Positions 59,241 through 64,000 of a stretch of DNA of 64,000 nt are shown here, one piece after another. Source of the DNA: Salinisphaera sp. Q1T1-3 (lineage in GTDB: Bacteria > Pseudomonadota > Gammaproteobacteria > Nevskiales > Salinisphaeraceae); the NCBI RefSeq assembly GCF_003602005.1, contig NZ_QZWD01000013.1, positions 1-64,000 on the forward strand. The letters are read 5' to 3'. The first letter of the stretch is position 1; every line of letters begins with the position of its first letter. A model generated the notes under the pieces. It searched no databases, was not told the origin of the DNA, and was given only the letters and a program-made list of their open reading frames with translations. Made by a program: the position numbers and the translations under genes.

Positions 59241-59489
59241 TTACGCGTCGATCGCCTCGTTCAGCGCTCGGGTCAGCTGATCCATCGTCTCCACGTCCGG
59301 CAGAAAGTTCAGCGGAATCGAGGTGTCCAGACGGTCCTCCAGCTCCATCATCACTTCCATCACCTGCACCGAATCCAGCCCCATGTCGTCGACCAGGCGT
59401 GTGGCCGGCGTGATCGTGAGCTGATCCGGCACGTACGGACTCAGCAGCTCGATCAGATGCGCGTAGATCTCGTCGTAGCGACTGCTCAT
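59241..59489 (-). CDS. acpR: Acyl carrier protein (AcpR-type)
   Basis: This is an 82-residue acyl carrier protein. The phosphopantetheine site is Asp39-Ser40 in MGLDSVQVMEV, in the usual helix II context. Upstream, GAGGA provides a ribosome-binding site for the ATG at 59489. In Caulobacter a dedicated ACP supplies the acyl group to Spt; the position between cerR and spt fits that. The gene is wholly nested in another frame of the cerR-spt reading frame. Confidence 0.9.
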   Translation of the reverse strand: MSSRYDEIYAHLIELLSPYVPDQLTITPATRLVDDMGLDSVQVMEVMMELEDRLDTSIPLNFLPDVETMDQLTRALNEAIDA

Positions 59490-59517
59490 CGGAATGGTCC
59501 TCGTCGTCGGGCGTGCG

Positions 59518-60444
59518 TTGTTCGCGCGCCCAGTCACAGGTGAGCGCCAGCCCGCGGGCCAGCGTGATGGTCGGGCGCCAGTCGAGCCGCTCGGCCAGCG
59601 GTTGGGTGTCGGCGACCCAGTCGCGATGCGTCAGCTCGCGTGCCTTGCCGGGCGTGAGCATCGGCGTATAGCCGGCCCACTGCGCCAACCGCTGATTGGC
59701 ACGCGCGGCCATCTGCAATCCCCGTGCCGAAACGCCCACACGACGAATGGGAGCACCGCGCAGACGACGAGCCTCGGCCAGCACATCGGCCCAGCGGTAG
59801 CCGCCGCGCTTGCCGTCGCTGATCTCGTAGACACCGCTGGCGCGCGCACCGTCAGCCAGCCAGGCACATACCGCGGACGCCAGATCATCGACATGCAACA
59901 TCGAGAACCGGGCCCCCGCGTCGCCGGGCGTCACCGCCAGTCCACGGCCCATCAGGGCGAACAACGGACCGAGCGCCGTATCACCGGCGCCGTAGACCGC
60001 CGGTGGCCGGAGCACGAGTGCCGGCGCAGGCGCATCGACGCCCGCCAGCAGGCACTCCATCGCGTATTTCGATCGCGCGTAGTCGGACACGTCGGGTTCA
60101 CGCGCCGCCAGCGACGAGAGCGCGAGCACCGGCAGCCCGCGCTGTGCCGCGGCCGCGAACAGATGTGCGCTGCCGTAGACGTTGACGCGCTCGAAGTCGG
60201 CCAGATCGCGACCACGCACGGCACCCGCGGCATGCACCACGGCATCGGCCCGTGCCACGAGGCCATCGAGCCCTTGCCCGCTCGTCAGATCGCCGCGCAC
60301 CGGCGCCGCGCCAAGTGCGCGCACCTCGCCCGCCGCTTCGGGGCGACGCACCAACGCGTTGACCGAATGCCCGGCCTGGATCAGGGCTCGGACGACGGCG
60401 CGCCCGATGAAACCGGACGCGCCGGTAACGGCGACACGCGCCAT
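59518..60444 (-). CDS. cerR: NAD-dependent epimerase family, ceramide reductase-like (CerR)
   Basis: This is an extended-SDR with TGASGFIGRAVV (residue 7 onward), the active-site Tyr122-x3-Lys126 (DYARSK) and a C-terminal substrate domain. About 309 residues belong to the family. In Caulobacter CerR reduces the 3-keto group of oxidised ceramide. It starts 4 bp after the acyl-AMP ligase stop. The given end (59518) is the last residue I consider family-like; no in-frame stop follows until the end of spt. Confidence 0.8.
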
Positions 60445-60448
60445 GAGA

Positions 60449-62224
60449 TCAGCCTGCCTGGCGTTCGCTGGCGTCCGACGCAGTCGTGGCAGGCGCCTGG
60501 CGCGCGTGCACGCGGTCCGTGAGCCGCTGGATGTAATCGTTACGCGCACCGGCACGCGACAATTTGCCCGAGGAGGTGCGCGGCAGCGTGTGCGGCGCCA
60601 CGGCCTCGACCAGGCACTCGACGCCGAATTCGCGCCGCATCAGCCCTTCGAGCCGGCCGATCAGCTCACGCCGGGCGGTCGTTTCACGCACACGGCACTG
60701 GATGACGAGGACCGCCGCGTCGTGGCCGTCCTCCGACGGCGCGGCGAACGCCAGTGCGTCGCCGGGACGCAGCTCGGGCTGCGCCTCGGCCAGCCATTCG
60801 AGGTCCTGCGGCCAGATATTGCGGCCGTTGACGATGATCAAGTCCTTCGCCCGGCCGGTGATGACGATGCGACGGCCGATCCGATAGCCCAGATCGCCGG
60901 TGTCCAGCCAGCCGTCATCCGAGAGCACGCGCGCGGTCTCCTCGGGGCGCTGGAAGTAACCCGACATGACACTCGGGCCACGCACATGCACGGCGCCGAC
61001 ACAGCGTTCGCCGAGCGCCTCGCCCTCGTCGTCACGAATTTCGAAATCGTATTCGGGCAACACCTCGCCACAATCGACGAAGCGGACCGTCCGGCCGGCC
61101 TGATCGGCTTCGGCCGGGACGGCCCTGCGCGTATCGGCCAGTGCTTCGGCATCGATGGTGTCGGTCGAAAGCCCCACATCCAGCGGTGCGAAACTGATCG
61201 CCAGCGAACACTCGGCCATGCCGTAGCAGGCCACGAAGGCGCGCGCATCGAAATGCGCCGGGGCAAGCGTTTCGGCGAACCGGCCCAGCGAATCCGGACG
61301 GATCGTTTCAGCGCCGGCGCCGGCGATGCGCCAGCTCGACAGATCGAAATCGTCGGCATTGTGGCGGATACGACGCGCGCAGAGCTCGTAGCCGAACGAG
61401 GGGCTGAACGAGATGGTGCCGCGATTGCGGCTGATCAGCGACAGCCACTGGCGCGGCCGCATGGCGAAATCGCGCGTGGCCAGATAGTCGACCGACCGCT
61501 GCGAGGTCAGCGCGGCCAGCATGAAACCGACCAGCCCCATGTCGTGGTATAGCGGCAGCCAGGAGACCAGACGATCATCGGCGCGCATCTGCACGCCCAG
61601 CTCCAGAATGCTCGACAGGTTCTGCATGACCTGGGCCTGGCTGATGACCACGCCACGCGGGAACTGGGTGCTGCCCGAGGTGTACTGGAGATAGGCGGTC
61701 CGCGTGACATCCGGCGCGGCCAGCGGCGATTCGCTGGGCGGCAGCGCCTCGAGCGACTCGTAGGTGCCAAGATGCGCGAGCGTCATGCCCTCGGCCGCGT
61801 CGGTCAGAAAGCTCATGAAGTCTTCGGGCGCCAGTGCCACATCGGCCTGGCAGCCGGCCAGCAGCGAGCGCAGCTGGCGAGTGTAGGCATCCCGACTGCC
61901 AAGCCCCACCGTGACCGGCAGCGGCACCGGCACGTAACCGGCGTACTGGCAGGCAAAGAAAGCGATCATGAAACCGGGCAGCGTATCGGCCACCAGCGCC
62001 ACGCGCGCGCCTTCGTCGAGGTTGAGCCCGATCAAGCGCGAGGCGGTCTCGCGAGCGCGATCGCGCAGCTCGCGATAACTCAGGGCGTGGGCCAGCTCGC
62101 CCCGGCCGTTGTAGAAGTTGAAGCCCGTCTCGCCCTCGCCTGCGTAGTCCAGCGCGTCGCCCAGTGTGGCAAAGTCGGCGCGACGCATCGGCAACCGGTG
62201 TTCGGTGGGCGTTGGCTTCATCAT
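60449..62224 (-). CDS. aasR: Acyl-AMP ligase / acyl-ACP synthetase (AasR-type)
   Basis: This is a 591-residue member of the fatty acyl-AMP ligase superfamily. The ATP/AMP signature is YTSGSTQFPRG (residues 181-191). Other motifs are SWLPLYHDMGLVG, the acyl-adenylate YGMAECS, DTGDLGY and the C-terminal LPRTSSGKLSR with the A10 Lys. With an ACP gene in the operon it probably loads a fatty acid on AcpR for Spt. It is first in the minus-strand operon, divergent from the bCerS-like gene. ATG at 62221 is an equal alternative start. Confidence 0.88.
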   Translation of the reverse strand: MMKPTPTEHRLPMRRADFATLGDALDYAGEGETGFNFYNGRGELAHALSYRELRDRARETASRLIGLNLDEGARVALVADTLPGFMIAFFACQYAGYVPVPLPVTVGLGSRDAYTRQLRSLLAGCQADVALAPEDFMSFLTDAAEGMTLAHLGTYESLEALPPSESPLAAPDVTRTAYLQYTSGSTQFPRGVVISQAQVMQNLSSILELGVQMRADDRLVSWLPLYHDMGLVGFMLAALTSQRSVDYLATRDFAMRPRQWLSLISRNRGTISFSPSFGYELCARRIRHNADDFDLSSWRIAGAGAETIRPDSLGRFAETLAPAHFDARAFVACYGMAECSLAISFAPLDVGLSTDTIDAEALADTRRAVPAEADQAGRTVRFVDCGEVLPEYDFEIRDDEGEALGERCVGAVHVRGPSVMSGYFQRPEETARVLSDDGWLDTGDLGYRIGRRIVITGRAKDLIIVNGRNIWPQDLEWLAEAQPELRPGDALAFAAPSEDGHDAAVLVIQCRVRETTARRELIGRLEGLMRREFGVECLVEAVAPHTLPRTSSGKLSRAGARNDYIQRLTDRVHARQAPATTASDASERQAG

Positions 62225-62697
62225 CGATCTACCTGTCCTGTAACGAGCACTGCAACGAAGTTAAAGCGCGCCGGTGCACGACCGTTTCGTCGCGCGAACA
62301 TCGAAGGCACGGGAAGCCGTCGCATGCGTGCAATCATCGAGCAGCGAACTGGGCGTGTCGGCCGAGCCGGACGGGCATGTCGAATGGGTCACGACACTGC
62401 AAGCTTTGCCAAATCACGCTGTTCGAACCGAAGTTGCACCAGACATCAACTGCGAAATCCTACTGCAAAGCGCATCAGTTTGCACTAGTGGCAACAGTCG
62501 ATCCGGGCGTTTACCCGGTTTTCCGGCATCCTGGCCGGACCGATGTCCGTGCAATCTTCGCACGCTGTGCGACGACGTTTTCCTGCGACGGGATTGTGAA
62601 CCATCGTGGGTTAAGAAATCGTTCAGAGCGAGCACACCTGCTATGCGTTGCGGGCTCGCGTATATTGCCGCCTGTCAGCCGCAACCCGAAATCCGCC
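62225..62697. promoter_or_regulatory. Divergent control region between aasR and bCerS-like genes
   Basis: This 473-bp non-coding stretch is clearly less GC-rich than its neighbours, especially 62390-62650. Promoters for both divergent transcripts should lie here. A TATATT at 62661-62666 could be a -10 for the plus-strand gene, but no good -35 is present. Reading frames crossing it lack family similarity. Confidence 0.45.
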
Positions 62698-63849
62698 ATG
62701 GCCGCACCGCACCCCGATCGCGCTGTCCAGATCGTCCCTGTTGCCGGCAAGCGCGAACTGACGCGCTTTCTGAAAGTTCCGCACACTGTCTACGCGAAGC
62801 GCCGCGAGTGGCGCGCGCCGTTGATGCTCGAGCGACGCATGCATCTGTCGGAAAAACAGAATCCGGCGTTCGAGCATCTAACCTGGCAAGCCTGGATCGC
62901 GGTGCGCGACGGTCGCGACATCGGCCGGATCACCGCGCAGATCGATGCGCTGCGCACCGCCGACGAAACCGAGCCGACCGGTTTTTTCGGGATGTTCGAA
63001 TGCATCGATGACGCCGACGCCGCAGCCGCGCTGATGGCCACGGCCGAGGCCTGGCTGGCCGAACGCGGCATGCACACCATCCAGGGCCCGTTCAATCTGA
63101 CGATCAATGATGAATGCGGCCTGCTCGTCGACGGCTTCGAAACCCCGCCGATGGCGATGATGCCGCACGGCCGGGACTACTACGCCGGGCTGGTCGAACA
63201 GTCCGGTTACCACACCGCCGTCGACATGCTCGCGTTCTGGCTCGACCTGCCGTTCACCCGGCCGCGTGCCATGCAGCGACTGCTCTCACGCTATGCCGGC
63301 CGGATACGGATCCGCCCGATCGAGCGCAAGCACTACGACCGCGAACTGGATACTCTGCGCGACATCTTCAACGACGCCTGGGCCAACAACTGGGGCTTCG
63401 TACCGTTCACCCAGGCCGAGTTCCGCGATCTGGGCCATACGCTCAAGCTACTGATTGCCGACGATCTCGTGCAGATCGCTGAAGTCGATGGACACCCGGC
63501 GGCCTTCATCGTCGGCCTGCCCAATATCAACGAAGCCGCCCGGGATCTCGGCGGACGGCTCGGCCCGATCGGCATCGGCAAATTGCTGTGGCGCCTCAAG
63601 GTCCGTTTTCCGAAGACCGTGCGTGTGCCGCTCATGGGCGTGCGCCAGGCCTATCAGGGCGGTCCGCTGGGTGCGGCGCTGGCCTTTGGGGTGATCGATG
63701 CCATGGAAACCGCGTTCTGCCGACACGGCGCCTCGGGCAGCGAGCTGTCCTGGATTCTCGCCGACAATCACGGCATGCGCGATATCATCGAGGCATTGGG
63801 CGGCCATGCCTACAAGACCTATCGCATGTACGAAAAGACATTGACATGA
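62698..63849 (+). CDS. Bacterial ceramide synthase-like GNAT protein (bCerS)
   Basis: This is a 383-residue GNAT-fold acyltransferase of the group that includes the Caulobacter bacterial ceramide synthase. Landmarks are VPHTVYAKRREWRAPL near the start, GPFNLTINDECGLLVDGFETPP, the NNWGFVPFT segment and WILADNHGMRDIIEALGG at the C-terminus. Start at MAAPHPDR (62698) is the first well-placed ATG. It would N-acylate a long-chain base. It is coupled to the next gene by ATGA. Confidence 0.83.
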   Translation: MAAPHPDRAVQIVPVAGKRELTRFLKVPHTVYAKRREWRAPLMLERRMHLSEKQNPAFEHLTWQAWIAVRDGRDIGRITAQIDALRTADETEPTGFFGMFECIDDADAAAALMATAEAWLAERGMHTIQGPFNLTINDECGLLVDGFETPPMAMMPHGRDYYAGLVEQSGYHTAVDMLAFWLDLPFTRPRAMQRLLSRYAGRIRIRPIERKHYDRELDTLRDIFNDAWANNWGFVPFTQAEFRDLGHTLKLLIADDLVQIAEVDGHPAAFIVGLPNINEAARDLGGRLGPIGIGKLLWRLKVRFPKTVRVPLMGVRQAYQGGPLGAALAFGVIDAMETAFCRHGASGSELSWILADNHGMRDIIEALGGHAYKTYRMYEKTLT

Positions 63850-64000
63850 CGCATGATACGCGCGCGCCGGCCGAACGCTGGGATGTCATCGTTCTGGCCG
63901 GCGATCGTGGCGCCAACGACCCGGTGGCCAGAGCCACGGGCGCCGGTTGCAAGGCGATGGCGCCGATCGCGGGCAAGCCCCTGCTCGCCCGCGTGCTCGA
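63846..64000 (+). CDS. Nucleotidyltransferase family protein (partial)
   Basis: This is the 5' part of a gene cut by the window end. The first ~51 residues include WDVIVLAGDRGANDPVARATG and KAMAPIAGKPLLARVL, the start of a MobA/GlmU-like NTP-transferase Rossmann domain. Its ATG overlaps the bCerS stop (ATGA), so the two are translated together. In ceramide gene clusters such an enzyme could activate a head group; this is an inference. Confidence 0.75.
   Translation, partial: MTHDTRAPAERWDVIVLAGDRGANDPVARATGAGCKAMAPIAGKPLLARVL

Larger units (their letters stand above)
58039..60444 (-). other. Continuous CerR-Spt open reading frame containing nested acpR
   Basis: From the cerR ATG (60444) to the spt stop (58039) there is no stop codon: 801 codons in one frame. 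The ~90-residue linker is translated from the acpR region in another frame and is Asp/Gly/Ser/Arg-rich. It could be a genuine fusion protein, or a missing cerR stop. In the third frame a TGA overlaps the acpR ATG (ATGA), where a coupled cerR stop would be expected after a 1-nt shift. Confidence 0.7.

Overview
The window is one continuous, GC-rich stretch of a gammaproteobacterial chromosome. The gene orders rplM-rpsI, lptE-leuS-lnt-corC-ybeY-phoH-miaB, ssb-MFS-uvrA, pgeF-rluD/bamD, pilC-pilD-coaE-zapD-yacG-mutT-argJ-secA/dciA and sucCD all point that way. The genus cannot be proven from the sequence; a deep-branching halophilic lineage such as Salinisphaera is my best guess. No phage, plasmid, transposase or CRISPR genes are visible.

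Layout. 1-630 is a 3 x 210 bp tandem repeat ending at the terminator of a tRNA-Gln(CUG) gene. 804-12471 carries ribosomal proteins, a nitroreductase, the outer-membrane/tRNA/lipoprotein block and an acyltransferase. 12791-19712 has a small phosphatase-like gene and a cytochrome bd oxidase/CydDC operon. 20683-32621 has a metallo-beta-lactamase-fold enzyme, ssb, a YajR-like transporter, uvrA, pgeF, rluD, bamD and nadE. 32175-33301 holds two GFA-family paralogues. 33647-45754 carries sucCD, the pilCD-coaE-zapD-yacG block, a Nudix fusion, argJ, secA and dciA. 46074-49265 is an ABC exporter divergent from a glycosyltransferase.

The most unusual region is 50095-64000. A minus-strand operon of about eleven genes encodes an acyl-AMP ligase, a ceramide-reductase-like epimerase (CerR), an acyl carrier protein (AcpR), a serine palmitoyltransferase (Spt), an SDR, an AspH/LpxO-like hydroxylase, an LpxL-like acyltransferase, a three-module glycosyltransferase/methyltransferase-like/ELM1 fusion, a second ELM1 protein, a 2OG-Fe(II) oxygenase and a sulfotransferase. 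Divergent from it are a bacterial ceramide synthase-like protein (bCerS) and a nucleotidyltransferase cut by the window end. Together they look like a bacterial sphingolipid pathway with decoration genes. CerR and Spt form one uninterrupted reading frame, with the AcpR gene nested between them in another frame.

Two families of MITE-like interspersed repeats are scattered between genes. Family 1 has about 20-bp terminal inverted repeats starting AGGGCCTGTTGAGG, in long (~300 bp) and short (~175 bp) forms, with seven clear copies plus fragments. Family 2 is 185-187 bp with ends GTTATnAAyCCGGCA and has three copies. Family 1 copies often sit so that their terminal TAG is the stop codon of the neighbouring gene, and every family 2 copy has a family 1 copy beside it.
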